DNA of 24,838 nt from Nemertoderma westbladi (GCA_032718475.1 JAUCBJ010006241.1:1-24838); one strand, 5' to 3'; counted from the first letter of the stretch, positions 7,989 to 18,682 are shown. Program-made: numbers and translations. The notes: generated by a model from the letters alone, not told the origin.

Positions 7989-8921
7989 AGGTGTCTGGAT
8001 TTACCGTGTGCCAGTCCTTGCTGTATGTAGTCCAGTAGTCCTGTAGTCCTTGGTACAGGTAACCGTAACACTGTAAGATAGGCCTATCTGGTATTCTGGT
8101 ACCGGTACTGGTATAGTCCAGTAGTCAGATAGTGGTACACCACAGCACCACCCTACAGCCCTACTGCCCTACTTTTCAAATTTCAACCTTCCGCCTTCTA
8201 TTACCAGATCAATCTGCTATTCCTGTCAGGGTGTATTTACTGTAGGCCTATTACATGTATTACAGTAGGCCCTATTACATATTACTGTATTATAGGCCTA
8301 ACTGTATACAGTTAGGAACACTGGTCACTTTCTGGCTGAAGCTCAGCCAAAAATTATCCACATATTTACAGCCAGAAAGTGTCCGTGCAGCTACTATTTC
8401 TGTATTTGTCCTTCACAGACTCCGATTATATTTTCGGACATAATCAGCATGTTTTGGCTGTAACTTCACTAGTCTGCTAGTCCTCAAAGCAGAAGCTGGG
8501 CACATAAGGTGACAATTTTTACTTTTAATATTAATGATAATTGTCCCAACGATGAGATTCTAATTCTCAAATTAATTTATAGGCCTACAGAATTTTATGG
8601 CTGTTCTAATGGCATAATTTTTAGAATGCCAATGTTAAAATTTCACTGCCGGTTTTCAAATGAAATTTAGCATTGTTTTCTATCAGTCTATGGAGAAATT
8701 TCACTCTGAGAGCATTTTCCGCGGACACATTCTGGCTGTAAATTGGACAAATTGTGACCAGTGTTCCTGACTGGTATAGGCGTAGTAAGTGATAAGGGCC
8801 AACCTACTGCTGTACTGACCTAATAATAATAAATTGAAATAATTCAGTACCGGTAGCCTACTGCAGTAATTCAGTAATTAGGCCTAAAATAAGATTCATG
8901 CATTCCGTATAAATCGAGCCG
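7989..8921. other. Upstream flank of the USP2-like gene, rich in short palindromes
   Basis: No coding frame is supported. TAGGCCTA occurs near 8072, 8239, 8291, 8579 and 8879, with TACCGGTA-type words near 8099 and 8848. The 5' UTR and promoter of the gene should lie here, but I see no TATA box at a credible distance and cannot place a transcription start. CAGCCAGAAAGTG (about 8369) and CACTTTCTGGCTG (about 8325) are inverted, forming a possible short hairpin. Confidence 0.5.
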
Positions 8922-9429
8922 ATGCCATCTTTAAGTAACCCTCGTATTTCCACCTACTCTCCCAATTACTCCCGACACAATTACGCCACCAACGGATACG
9001 CCAGCGGCAACTCCACCACCTTAGGAACGCGAACTTTACCACCGAGGCCTTCTGCCTCCAAACAAACCTTTACCTCCCAACTCCGTCGCAATGCGACCAA
9101 CCAAACATCCGTAAACTCGAGAACCACCCCGATTCGGGCCACGCAGACTGGGGTCTCCTCTACGTACAATAGCCCCTACTCCACTGGGTCTTCAGGCTAC
9201 GGTAGACGGACAGGTAGTTACCCTACACCCGCCTCACCTATCGGTAGGAGCAGAAGCATCAGCGATCTTAGCAACTCGCTCGCCTCTTCTTCCATATCTT
9301 CGGTTCCGTCCTACTCAACTCGGAATCAGGCTACCTCGTCTACTTATGTGTCTGATACCCCGGACAGGGCTCCTACTCTTAATGGTGCTATAATAAAACG
9401 GTCCAGAGACATCGACGATGTTGAAGATG
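8922..9429 (+). CDS. USP2: USP2-like deubiquitinase, coding exon 1
   Basis: Encodes the first 169 residues plus one base of a split Gly codon. The ATG at 8922 is preceded by an in-frame TAA at 8910-8912, which fixes it as the first possible start in this exon; its surrounding context is weak (C at -3). The protein begins MPSLSNPRISTYSPNYSRHN and is rich in Ser, Thr, Tyr, Pro and Arg, with basic-Ser clusters such as GRSRSISDLS that could be phosphorylated. No domain or membrane segment is visible and it is probably disordered. The Tyr/Gly-rich start (NYATNGYA) recalls the amino terminus of vertebrate USP2. The exon ends at the donor GATG|GTTAGT (9430), phase 1. It is visibly GC-richer than its surroundings. 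The USP2 assignment rests mainly on exon 3; USP21 is the main alternative. Confidence 0.85.
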
Positions 9430-9776
9430 GTTAGTCATAGTCATTTACCTGGCAGAACCCCTTAATTTTTCGACCAGCCATTTTTAAATATTTCTGTAGG
9501 CCTATTTGCAAATACGAAATATAAAAATAAACGGGAACAGGAACAAGTAAAAACGTAGCCTGGTTGCCTGGTTAAAACGTACGGCGTACGTACGGTACCC
9601 GGCCGAACACGTTCCTCAATGTTGGATATGTTTTCACTATAACTGTATAAGGCAAAGGGTACCGGTACGTTTTTGTACCGGTGCCGGTAGTTAAAACTGT
9701 AAAACGTACCTGCTCTGCTGCTCATTTTCCTCATAATTGGCAGGTGTGATTGATAAAGCAAAAGCAGTGAAGTGAT

Positions 9777-9915
9777 CGTTTATTGTTTTGGTTAATAGAA
9801 AACACTGACACTGTAACCTGATCCTTTCCCTTAATGCTTTTAATTTAATTTAATTAATTTTTAAAACCCTCTGAACACGTAGTTTATGTTTGCGATCAAT
9901 TTGCGCCATTGACTC
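9777..9915 (+). repeat. Dispersed repeat, copy 3 (best preserved)
   Basis: It begins CGTTTATTGTTTTGGTTA, followed by GAAAACACTGACACTGTAAC, CCTTTCCCTTAATG, a TTTAATTTAATT stretch, CTGAACAC and GCCATTGACTCGG. The same landmarks in the same order occur at 16461-16590. No coding frame is present. It may be a SINE or the core of a non-autonomous element. Confidence 0.75.
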
Positions 9916-10729
9916 GGAAACGTACCCACAAACCTTACCGGTAAGTTAAATCTGACGGGTACCGTACGTTATTACTTATTGGTCGGGTAAGTTTTAAGTT
10001 TTTCACCAATTAACGAAAAAATGTCATCCCCTTATTTAGGACACTGGATTTTCTCCAAATTAATTGATGTTTTGCACACCTGTTTAGTGTTTATAATAGG
10101 CCTACCGGTATGTGGAAAAAAATTATTCAACAATTTTTTTTCGAAATTTTTAATTTTTTACCTAAATTAACATAATTTATGCAATTATTTTTTAAAAGGC
10201 AAAGGCTTTTAGAGGGATGGTCATCAAGTGCCAAAAATTTAATCATTTGTGCACAATGCTATCGTGAATCGATCCTATTACAGTATTAGGCCCTACCAAA
10301 ACTTTGATAAATGCTTCCGTTCAAAAATTATTTAAAAGAAACCGAATTTTTGGCGGATTTTTTAGGCCATTTTTAGCCAAAAATTGCAACATTTTGTTAA
10401 ATATTTCAGCTATAACAAAGAAAATTTAAAAAGTGGTAATAGGAGGTGTTAAGAATCACCCAGATATCATTAGTGCCAAATTTCACAAGAATTCGTTCAT
10501 TTTTCAAAGCCTGTGCATTTTGAAATTTATTATTTGCATTCTTCAGAAAACCCATTTAAAGTTTATCGTTAGGGTAATTTAATTAATTAAAATGTTTGAT
10601 TTCATTTCTGAAGTCAGTTTCCTCATTTGACTGCGTCATGTCGGTCTGAACTGAATTGATGTCGGTCTGTCCGCAAAAATATTACCGACAGCTTAACAGA
10701 CAAACAGACAAAGTTGATGACGTAATACA

Positions 10730-11345
10730 TGAAAACTGACATCGGAAATGAAATCACCAACCATACAAACCCCCATAACAAAATTTGTTGCTAGTTGGTA
10801 TGCTTTCCTATTACTTTGACAGACAGATCGCTGGTCAGACAGAAAAGCAGACAAACAGATATACAGACATAGTAGGTTTGGTTAAAAGTGAAAACTGACG
10901 TCAGAAATGAAATCAGCAGCCAGGATAACCCCCAAAACTGATCTTTTGGCTTGGTGGAATGCGTTCCTAAATTTTGACAGACAGACAGATGGACATACAG
11001 GCAGAGACCGACAGACAGACATAATATACTTCTCTAAATATGAATACTGACATCGGAATTGAAATCAACGACCAGGAAGACCAACACAAAAAGTTTTAGG
11101 TTGATGGTATGATGTCCTTATATTTTTGACAGACAGATTGTCGGACAGACAGACTGACGGACAGACATAAAGACATAATAGTATTCGATAAAAGTGAAAA
11201 CTGACGTTAGGAATGAAGTCAGCGACCATGAAAACCACCATTACATAACCTTTAGCTAAGATGAATGCTTTTGTTATATTTTGACAGACATACCATCAGA
11301 AACACAATCCCAGACAGACACTTTTGACAGACACTTACACAGAGT
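10730..11345. repeat. ~155-bp satellite, four diverged units
   Basis: Units start with TGAAAACTGACATCGG or variants at about 10730, 10889, 11041 and 11195, spacings of 159, 152 and 154 bp. Each continues GAAATGAAATCA, then TTTTGACAGACAGA and a run of GACA words. A partial related unit precedes the array (about 10600-10729). Divergence between units shows the array is old. Confidence 0.85.
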
Positions 11346-11934
11346 AAGGTTAACATTATCACTCATAACTTTTGAACTACATTAGTTATTAGTTATTATT
11401 ACTAACCTGTAACCTAGAAATAAACGACTGGTAAAAAAAAACCCGTACCGGTAACTTCATTCATTATCTCAGGAATTCTGTAAAATAACTACAACATAGA
11501 CTTACCGGTACCGGAGTGAATTTGTATATGACAACAACCGTACGGTAGCCGAGATATAAACTTTCTAATATTATATGTTTTTCCGGACTGCCGGATTTGG
11601 TGTAGAAATGTCCTGATGTCACTTTAAAAAAAAAGGATTTTCCATTTTGGGCTTTACGGCAGATTCTGATAGATAATTTTTCGAGCTTTCCAAGATATGT
11701 ATCATTCTACTGTATCCACAGACGGCCAAGTACGGTAGGGTTGAGCATTGTGGCAACATATAATGGTATTGACAGATGTTATGTTATGTTATTAATATTG
11801 CCAGAATAACTATAAAATATTACATTTTGCAATATACCTGTCCGGTATACAGTAGAATGACATAAATATGAACATTATCTGGCAAAGTACGCTAATAAAC
11901 GTGTATATGTGTACTGTTATAATAAAAATACAAG

Positions 11935-12045
11935 TCACTGAAACAAAAAATTGTGGCAATCGGTCTAGCCGTTCTCAAGATACCTTGAAACGGACAGACG
12001 GACAAACAGACATGATGAAATGCTCTATAGATTGATATTTAGTGT
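11935..12045 (+). repeat. Dispersed repeat with GACAGACGGACAAACAGAC tail
   Basis: The stretch TGTGGCAATCGGTCTAGCCG, TTCTCAAGATA and GGACAGACGGACAAACAGAC follows a pattern that recurs in many animal genomes, where a CCAAATTTCATGAAAATCGG-type phrase leads into GACA repeats. I recognise the pattern but not the family name. Confidence 0.5.
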
Positions 12046-12721
12046 TCAAAACTATTCAGATGTCCGACTACAAAATTTCGATGTGTTTTGATATAAATTA
12101 AAGTTTTTATAGCACTTTACATGGGTACAGGTTTTTTTTTACCACCCTGTACTATAAAAAACTATATATGTTTAAAGCGCTGCTACGCAAGGTGGAACTG
12201 CGATGGAGGTGGTAGCTAAACTTATTCTTCGCGTTTTGTGCTGATTTTGGAGAGAATAAGCCTACCGCAACGGATATCAATTTCACTCCATAATGATTTC
12301 CTTATGTAATTTTCTTATCAGTCTTTGTGGATTTGCCCAATAATCAAGTCGTACAAAGCTTTCGTAAGAATATTAGATGAAAATCATTAAGGAAAAAAAG
12401 TTGAGATGCTTTCTTGTATTATGCCAAGGTAAATAATTTTCAAAATTATTATTGTTGCTTATTACTGTAGCCCAAGAGAGGCGACCTTGTAGTAGCATTG
12501 GAGGCGGACAATAACGGTTGGAAGATAACCTCTCGTTTTGTCTGTTAGGGGCTTTTTGAGTTGAAACTTCAAAGGTGAAAGAAAGTCTATAATAATATGA
12601 TATGTGGAAACAAAACGACAATGTGTGTGGTTGAGCATCGAACATAATTACGAACTAATTGATTTATTTTTATGTTAATAAATACTAAAGTACCGGTACC
12701 GTTACTGCACAGCAAAACTCT

Positions 12722-12831
12722 GAATATACGGATATAAAACCTTCAGCAAATAAATCATGTATAATTACTTCGGCCTACAGCCTCAGTAGTTATACAGATC
12801 AATTTACTCCCGGTATTATATCCGTATATTC
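12722..12831. repeat. Perfect 15-bp inverted repeat upstream of exon 2
   Basis: GAATATACGGATATA (12722-12736) is inverted exactly at 12817-12831, with an 80-bp loop. It ends 86 bp before exon 2, inside intron 1. It may be a small MITE, and the transcript could fold here. Confidence 0.7.
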
Positions 12832-12917
12832 CGTTCTCGAACAGACAATAATTATAGTATATCATGACTCTATCTTTACCGGTATATTGACTTTACTTTA
12901 CTTTGACGTACCACCAG

Positions 12918-13090
12918 GAGACAATGTGTCGCCGATGAGACAAACGCCAGATGATATCGGGACCCGCCGGTCTCTCTGGCAGCGCCGTAACTCGAATACG
13001 TCGTCAGAGAGACGGAGTTCTGTTTCCTCACCAGAACGGAACCACGTTGGCTCCCAGAGAGGGCGTTCCTTCTCCACCACATCTACTGAG
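12918..13090 (+). CDS. USP2: USP2-like deubiquitinase, coding exon 2
   Basis: A 173-bp exon. The acceptor CCACCAG|GAGAC supplies two bases that complete the Gly codon split at the end of exon 1, followed by 57 codons in phase. The segment reads DNVSPMRQTPDDIGTRRSLW, then QRRNSNTSSERRSSVSSPER and ends RSFSTTSTE. Arg-Arg-x-Ser and Ser-Pro motifs (RRSLW, RRSSVSSPER) are likely kinase sites by sequence alone. The donor ACTGAG|GTGGGA (13091) leaves phase 0. Like exon 1 it is GC-richer than the flanking intron and disordered in composition. Reading on past the donor gives a short hydrophobic tail and a stop, so splicing is needed to make sense of it. Confidence 0.85.
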
Positions 13091-13231
13091 GTGGGATATT
13101 ATTATATATTTAACTCTTTGTTGTTCTTTATTTACGATTATTGATTGTAAATAAACGATTGTAAAACTTCAATATGTTTATTTATCTTATTTATATAATA
13201 ATATTTAATTGCATCCACCATGTAGGGCCCC

Positions 13232-13242
13232 GGTTCGACCCC
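13232..13242 (+). other. Isolated tRNA B-box-like sequence
   Basis: GGTTCGACCCC matches the RNA polymerase III B-box consensus (GGTTCGANNCC). No A box, cloverleaf or acceptor stem is visible around it, so it is not a tRNA gene. It may be a remnant of a tRNA-derived SINE or chance. Confidence 0.3.
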
Positions 13243-13312
13243 AGGTCGTAGCTTATACTTATTTTTATGCTTTTTTAATTAGGTAACACAATACCGGTAC
13301 TAGACTAGATGG

Positions 13313-13340
13313 TATACACACACACACACACACGCACACA
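13313..13340. repeat. (CA)n microsatellite
   Basis: About 13 CA units with one CG interruption. Confidence 0.9.
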
Positions 13341-14209
13341 TTAATATTGTTATTGTTACTAGAAAGTCGATGGCCCCTCGGGTTACCAACTTTCTGTCAG
13401 TTTTGCCTATCCTCATATTTTAACTTTTTGCATCACACAGGACTGCAATAGGCCCTATATAAACTTAAAGTTTATTTACTAGCCTGTCATATACTGTATA
13501 TACTTCCCGTATATTCGATAAGTGTGCTCTGCTTTCTTTTGCTAAACGTTTTGCAAACAAAATCTGCCTATTGTTGGAAACGTATTCGCGTAAAATTCCA
13601 GAATAATTTAATTAATTATATGAGAGTGAGGTGTAATTTTAACATTAACAGTGTAACATTAATTACTATAATCTATCTCAGGCCTATGGATTTCTTGCTT
13701 TGTTGAAATGCTGAATTTCATCTAGGCCTACTAAACCCATGTGCCATAAGTGTAAAAGGGAAAAATATATTTGCTCTCCATTGCATTTCTTTACACCACA
13801 AATCGTCCCAAAGGTACAACATTATTCTAAATATAGAATATAGATAGATGCCTCTATTTCCATCGTTTTCAGTCAGTCTTGGGTATGTTGTTGTGGTAGT
13901 TGGCCGATACCTTGACTTTAGTGAACGACCGGGCGTACGTGGTGTACAATGGGGAGAATTGCTTTAGGTCGGGTCTCGGGTATTTCCGAATTACTAAATT
14001 TGAATTTCCCACTCATGGTGCAACTACGTAAAATTCCTCTCTTTAACGGCTTGTTATTGTGAAGCCTGTCTGTGTACTGTCACTGTAGGGTACAGGTGCA
14101 GCCAACTTGTCGTAGCCTTATAAGGCAGTAGTAGTCTAGTAGGTCGAGTGTTGTTATAAACTATTAAGTGCAACCTAAGTAATTAAACTACCTACAGTAT
14201 GTGTGCAGA

Positions 14210-14295
14210 GTCACCGGCCCCGGTCTCTTTTTATTGGTCGCGGCGGGGGCCGGGGGCTTAAAATCTATATTTTGGCCGGGGGCCGCCGCCGGGTA
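14210..14295. repeat. GC-rich island with repeated GGGGGCCGGGGG words
   Basis: Within AT-rich intron, GGCGGGGGCCGGGGGC (about 14242) and GGCCGGGGGCCGCCGCC (about 14274) flank a short AT-rich core (TTAAAATCTATATTTT). Each word is also partly self-complementary. The function is unknown; it may be the end of an element or a structured insertion. Confidence 0.6.
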
Positions 14296-14446
14296 CTACT
14301 TGATTTTATAAAGGCTCTTTAAATTCCGGTATATATTTGTTATTTTTTGGGATAAAAAAGTTTTGTTCGAAAATTTGTCTTTTCATACATATATTTATTT
14401 ATAATTACCATCCGATAAATTAAATATAAAATGAATTGTCACCGTG

Positions 14447-15472
14447 TAGGGTGGCGTTGTCCATCGAAATTTACAAAATTTTTATATCGATTTCATGAAA
14501 ATTTTGATCGATTATCGATGATTATCGATTATATATTACCAATGTAAAATATAAAAAGATTTTCAATTATTTATAGGTTACTAATATAAAAATTTTCTTT
14601 GTAAAAAGAAGATAATGTTTAATATTTAATAAAATTTATGTGTGTAAAGTGGCGCTTTGCAATTTGCTGTTGAGTACGGTTTGATACACGTTTGTGGGGC
14701 CTTCGCGCAGCACGAGACTCAAATAACCCCTGAAGATGTAATCCGAATTCTTGTTTATATTTACAATACGCCACCATGGGACTGACAGATTAACTGACTT
14801 AGTCTGTTGGTAAGCAAAATTATTAATAAAGCCTTAATGTTCATAGGTCATTTCTACCAAATTTCAGATGGATCTGCTGGTTGGTTCTATACTTTATAAC
14901 TACTTATTTACTTATATGTGTACCAAGTTTGGATTAATTTCATTAATGTCACCGACTTATTTCGGTTTTTATCAAATATGTGTGAAACTACAGACTGACT
15001 GTGTGGTTTTTTTTTTAACCAAACTTCAGATTTTTTCTAACCTTAGACGGACTATATATGTACCAAGTTTGGTTTAATTTTATCACGGAATGACCGACTT
15101 ATTAGCGATCAAAAATTGGACGACGACGAACGACATCTCGTTAATGAAACCACTATTCTAAGGCTTCGCTCACTTCGTGGCTCGCCCCACAATAAGATTA
15201 ATAATGAATGGATTGAGAGAGTACAAATGCAGATATGAGTATTAGAATATTCTTAGTCCCTTTCCTTTAGTTTTATTCAAAAATTTTAACAATTACACCC
15301 ATTTACAGAAAAATTAAAATTCATGAAAAACAGAATATGAAGATTTTTTGTTAAAATTTTTTTATATTCTATATTGTGAAAAATTAATCGAAAATCATTT
15401 AAATGAAAAAAAAAATTCGATCGAATCGACATTATTTTCGATCGATTTTCGATCAATTTTTGTCAACCCTAG
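14447..15472. mobile_element. Decayed element with ATCGAT-rich inverted ends
   Basis: The left end reads TAGGGTGGC, then ATCGAAATTT and TTTTGATCGATTATCGATG. The right end reads TTCGATCGATTTTCGATCAA and GTCAACCCTA. The two are inverted, with loose similarity. A TAGGGTTG end followed by ATCGAT repeats is a common form of hAT-like non-autonomous elements in animals (family knowledge). No 8-bp duplication could be matched at the ends, so the call is tentative. It contains the second element at 14692-15192. Confidence 0.5.
14692..15192. mobile_element. Nested element with TTGTGGGGC / GCCCCACAA ends
   Basis: TTGTGGGGC (14692-14700) is exactly inverted at 15184-15192. The right end reads GGCTTCGCTCACTTCGTGGC, a low-complexity phrase typical of dispersed repeats. 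Inside, TGTACCAAGTTTGG, then TTAAT or TTTAAT and later GACCGACTTATT-type words occur twice (about 14918-14961 and 15058-15103), an internal direct duplication. The 69-codon frame spanning it is low-complexity and not supported as a gene. Confidence 0.55.
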
Positions 15473-16280
15473 TGTACGGTATGTTTTCATTTGTCTTATC
15501 AACTCAATAATATAATTAATTATTAACTTAGACCAAAGAGTTAAAATGCACCAATTAAACATTGTTTTATTTATTTTTAAAGATAATACGGTTCAAACCA
15601 CCGGTTGACAGGTTATTTTATTTTTAGCGCAAACCATTATTTTTACTTTACTGTAAACTTTAATTTTTCGTTACTTCTGTATAAATTATTGGTTTTCTGA
15701 ATGGCACGAAACACTTTAAGGAATTAAATGACCGAGATTTTGGTCAAAGTTGTAAAATTTGAACTGCTAAACGGATTTCTGACATTGAAGTATCGTTCGA
15801 AAGCTAATTTTTTGCCCTTTAAAATTGTAAAATAAATGTTATTTTCTATTTGTGAATTATTGAGTGGTTTGTCCCTTTTTTTATAGTAGTCTTTGTAACA
15901 ATGACTTCGTGAATAATGTATATATAAATTGTTGGACAACTATACATATTATCTTGACAAGTTACATATGAAATGCGCAACTTTTCAACAATAATAATCC
16001 CATAGGTGTACAGGTCGGGGAGCATTCTCTATGGGGCGAAATTACAGGCATAATGAAGGGCAAAATTGTTGAGTATTAAAGCTATTTATTAAACTATATA
16101 TTAAAAATAATAAATTATTTTTTACTTTCACCCGTCTTAATTAGCTTTATCTCTGAATATCGCACTAAACTAAGGAGAACTAAGGAGAAAAATTCTGAGC
16201 TTTCGAAAATGTATAATATGTCATGCTTTTGAAAACTTTATGTTTTGACCACTTTTTCGGACGTGCCATATATTTTTAGT

Positions 16281-16293
16281 GAGATTCGAACTC
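16281..16293 (-). other. tRNA B-box-like sequence, possible SINE relic
   Basis: On the minus strand GAGTTCGAATCTC fits a B box and is preceded by GGATCAGGAAGACTC, as in some tRNA-derived SINEs. No A box or complete tRNA fold is evident. Confidence 0.25.
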
Positions 16294-16460
16294 GAGTCTT
16301 CCTGATCCAACTTCCATATTCTGACCTGTATATACTACTATTAATATGGAATATGGCTATTAATGTGGTATTTAAAAATAAAAACCATAATTCTTCATTT
16401 CATAACACTTTGTTTTTTTCGAGATAGCGGCCCACATTGACCGCAAGTGAATAACGTTTC

Positions 16461-16590
16461 GTTTATTGTTTTGGTTAGAAAACACTTACACAGAACCTTT
16501 CCCTTAATGTTTTTATTTAAATTAATTGTTTCTAAACTCACTAAACACATTTGGTGGCGTTTGCAGACATTCTGTGCCATTAACTCGGTT
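16461..16590 (+). repeat. Dispersed repeat, copy 4
   Basis: CGTTTATTGTTTTGGTTAGA is followed by AAAACACTTACACAGAACC, CTTTCCCTTAATG, CACTAAACACA and GCCATTAACTCGG. It aligns along its length with copy 3 in intron 1, with small indels. Confidence 0.75.
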
Positions 16591-16847
16591 TTTAATAATA
16601 AAGATTTTATTATTGAATATCTTTCATTCTATTGTTATGGTTTATTAGTTTAATAGTCGAGTCAATCTAGCAAAAAGTAACCCATAAGTATTTCGCTATC
16701 AATCCGAACCACGTATTTTGGATTCTATATTACCTTTCTGTTAATGTCCAAAAAATCTCTATTATTTTTTATTTTGCGGATCATATGTTTATTTATCTGG
16801 AGGAACAGTATGGAAGAGTAAGTACCTAATTGGTAATGTTCCAGAAT

Positions 16848-16872
16848 AATTTAATTAATTAATTAATTAAAC
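16848..16872. repeat. (TTAA)n simple repeat
   Basis: About six units of TTAA, also written TAAT. Confidence 0.8.
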
Positions 16873-16977
16873 AATTATTGAAATTAATTCAATGGGAGAT
16901 TCGTAATATTTACACGGGCGTGTTACACATTAATTGCTAAATCTCGGTAAAGTCGCATCAATTTTTATAACTATTTA

Positions 16978-17073
16978 CATCATTGTAGCACTTTTCAGCG
17001 TTATGACCCGAGTTTATTTATTAAATAAACAAGGGTCTTTAACGCTGAAAAGTGACCTTTGCAAGCAATGATA
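16978..17073. mobile_element. ~96-bp near-palindromic element (AGCGTT family, copy 1)
   Basis: CACTTTTCAGCGTTA (16989-17003) is perfectly inverted at 17040-17054. Pairing continues inward through GACCC/GGGTC and GTTTATTTA/TAAATAAAC, and outward to ATCATTG/CAATGAT. It is essentially one long hairpin, a foldback or MITE-type element. A related copy lies at about 22747-22872. Confidence 0.8.
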
Positions 17074-17172
17074 TCACTGCAAACTGGATAATAAAGCAGT
17101 ACTCATTAACATAAATGGAAGTAATACATTCTGGAATACGGTAATTGAAGTTCTTTCCAGGTCATTGATGAT

Positions 17173-17216
17173 TACTTTGCAGCGTTCCGTCCCATAGGCC
17201 GCAACGCTGCAAAGTA
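17173..17216. repeat. AGCGTT hairpin, shorter variant
   Basis: TACTTTGCAGCGTT is perfectly inverted 16 bp later as AACGCTGCAAAGTA. A further half-copy (GTACTTTACAGCGTTAC) follows directly. The arms resemble the copies at 16989 and 22768 but the core differs. Confidence 0.75.
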
Positions 17217-17825
17217 GTACTTTACAGCGTTACGAGTAATTGACCAGACGCTTTTAAGTTGACATAATGAAACAAAATATATAAAAAAATTTACGATATA
17301 TTATTTAGGTAACTATTGTAAATAAAATTATATAATTCCACTGCATGGAAATGTAATAATTTCCACTAATGTTAGCCAAGATTTTTCACATAATACAATG
17401 GCGATTTGCTGTATATATTAATATGAATTTAGGTGTAATTAAATTTATTTGTTTTAGTTTAAAAATCACAATAATTTATCATATTGCTGGGTATTTTTTG
17501 GGAATAAGGTTTTTGGGGTTGACAAATCTGATGGGCTGTGTTGCAGACCACCGTTTTGTATAGAGAAGTGATAGGGTTAATAAGCTTCCGATTTTGTACC
17601 AGGGAAAATGGTATTAAAAGTGAGGAAATTATTATACACACCTATCTATTATCACTCGATTCTTTATTAAAAATTAAACTCGCTACGCTCGTTAAATAAA
17701 ATATCTCGACTTGTGAAAATAATATTGTAAATTATTTACCATCAATTAATGTTATTAATTTAATAAGTCTTTATTCTAGAATATTAATTATTTAATATAT
17801 TATATATAGTCACATTTCTACAATT

Positions 17826-17851
17826 GATTAATAATAATAATAATAATAATG
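17826..17851. repeat. (AAT)n microsatellite
   Basis: About eight AAT units. Confidence 0.85.
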
Positions 17852-18246
17852 ATTAAACAATAAACAATTCCCCCAGGAGAGTAACATACCAATTAATTAG
17901 TTAGTTCCCAAGGTATTGTTGAAGCCCTAATAGATTTCAGAGAATTAATTGTATTAATTACATTCATTATCATTAATACAGTTTTATAGTCGTGGCATAA
18001 ATTCATATTCCAAATTTATCCGCCCAGATGTCGCACATTAAAATGTATAATCATGCGCCATGGGATAAGAGTAAGAGACAAGACTTTAAGAGATCATTTA
18101 TAATGTGTCATTTTTATCGTGATGCATATTTTATTAATCTCTAACTATTCCAATATAGCCGCTGGGGGCGTAAGTCCGGAATAAAAATAATATAAACCGA
18201 AATCTGACGGTCAACAAATATTCATTCGAAGTCTGACTGTTAGCCG

Positions 18247-18682
18247 CCCCCCCCCCCCCCCCCCCTCACACTGAGCAACTTGTTTCTGAAACTTGTTGTT
18301 GGACCCCCTCACACACATAAACTTGTTGCTCAAGAAAATAACAACTATTTCAAAATAAATAGCTAACATGTCACCAAACTCAAACTTTCACAAGTGGCAT
18401 AAATCGGCTTTGGAATCAGCATACTTCAAATATATGGAAACTGTAAAAAAACTGCTTGAAGACAATAGATCACGCTTTTCGGATACCGCCAGACTACTAG
18501 TATAAAAATAGAATGTAATAAAAGTTTTTAATTTTAAAAAAGTTGCTGGGAATATTTAACTTCTTAGAAATGTTCCCGCAACTTATTGCTGGACTCCTCA
18601 CACACAGAAACAAGTTTCGGAAACAAGTTGGAGAACAAGTTTCTGTGTGTGAGGGCCTGAAGGGGGTGGGGGGGGGGGGGGC
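18247..18682. mobile_element. Inverted-repeat element with poly(C) and poly(G) ends
   Basis: It opens with 19 cytosines followed by CTCACACTGAGCAACTTGTT and closes with CTGTGTGTGAGGGCC, AGGGGG and 14 guanines. Inside both ends CCTCACACAC and AAACTTGTT words recur in inverted and direct orientation, giving compound ends of roughly 80-90 bp. A 45-codon frame lies in the middle. The structure resembles a non-autonomous DNA transposon; the superfamily is not assigned. Confidence 0.65.
18368..18505 (+). other. 45-codon ORF inside the poly(C)/poly(G) element
   Basis: ATG to TAA gives MSPNSNFHKWHKSALESAYF and continues KYMETVKKLLEDNRSRFSDT, ending ARLLV. It is short but not low-complexity and is predicted helical and basic. 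It may be the relic of a transposase or accessory frame from the parent element. Its length alone is not beyond chance. Confidence 0.25.

Larger units (their letters stand above)
9430..12917 (+). other. Intron 1 of the USP2-like gene
   Basis: A 3488-bp intron from GTTAGT to ACCACCAG. Its contents are a dispersed repeat copy (9777-9915), a ~155-bp GACA-rich satellite (10730-11345), a dispersed repeat tail (about 11940-12040) and a hairpin-forming element just before exon 2 (12722-12831). TACCGGTA-like palindromes are common (about 9660-9690, 9937, 11445, 11505, 12692). The remaining AT-rich sequence, including 9916-10640 and 12041-12700, shows no gene. Confidence 0.8.

Noticed and set aside
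7868-8071. Minus-strand frame with long Gly runs
   Set aside because: It is produced by reading two poly(C) runs.
9462-9761. 99-codon minus-strand frame after exon 1
   Set aside because: It lies in the intron over TACCGGTA-rich sequence. No motif was recognised.
12373-12645. 90-codon minus-strand frame in intron 1
   Set aside because: AT-rich, no recognisable motif, and antisense to an intron. It is compatible with chance.
13091-13154. Read-through of exon 2 to a stop as an alternative protein end
   Set aside because: The donor GAG|GTGGGA is good and exon 3 joins in phase. The read-through tail is AT-rich intron sequence.
13232-13242. tRNA gene
   Set aside because: Only a B-box match; no A box or cloverleaf can be drawn around it.
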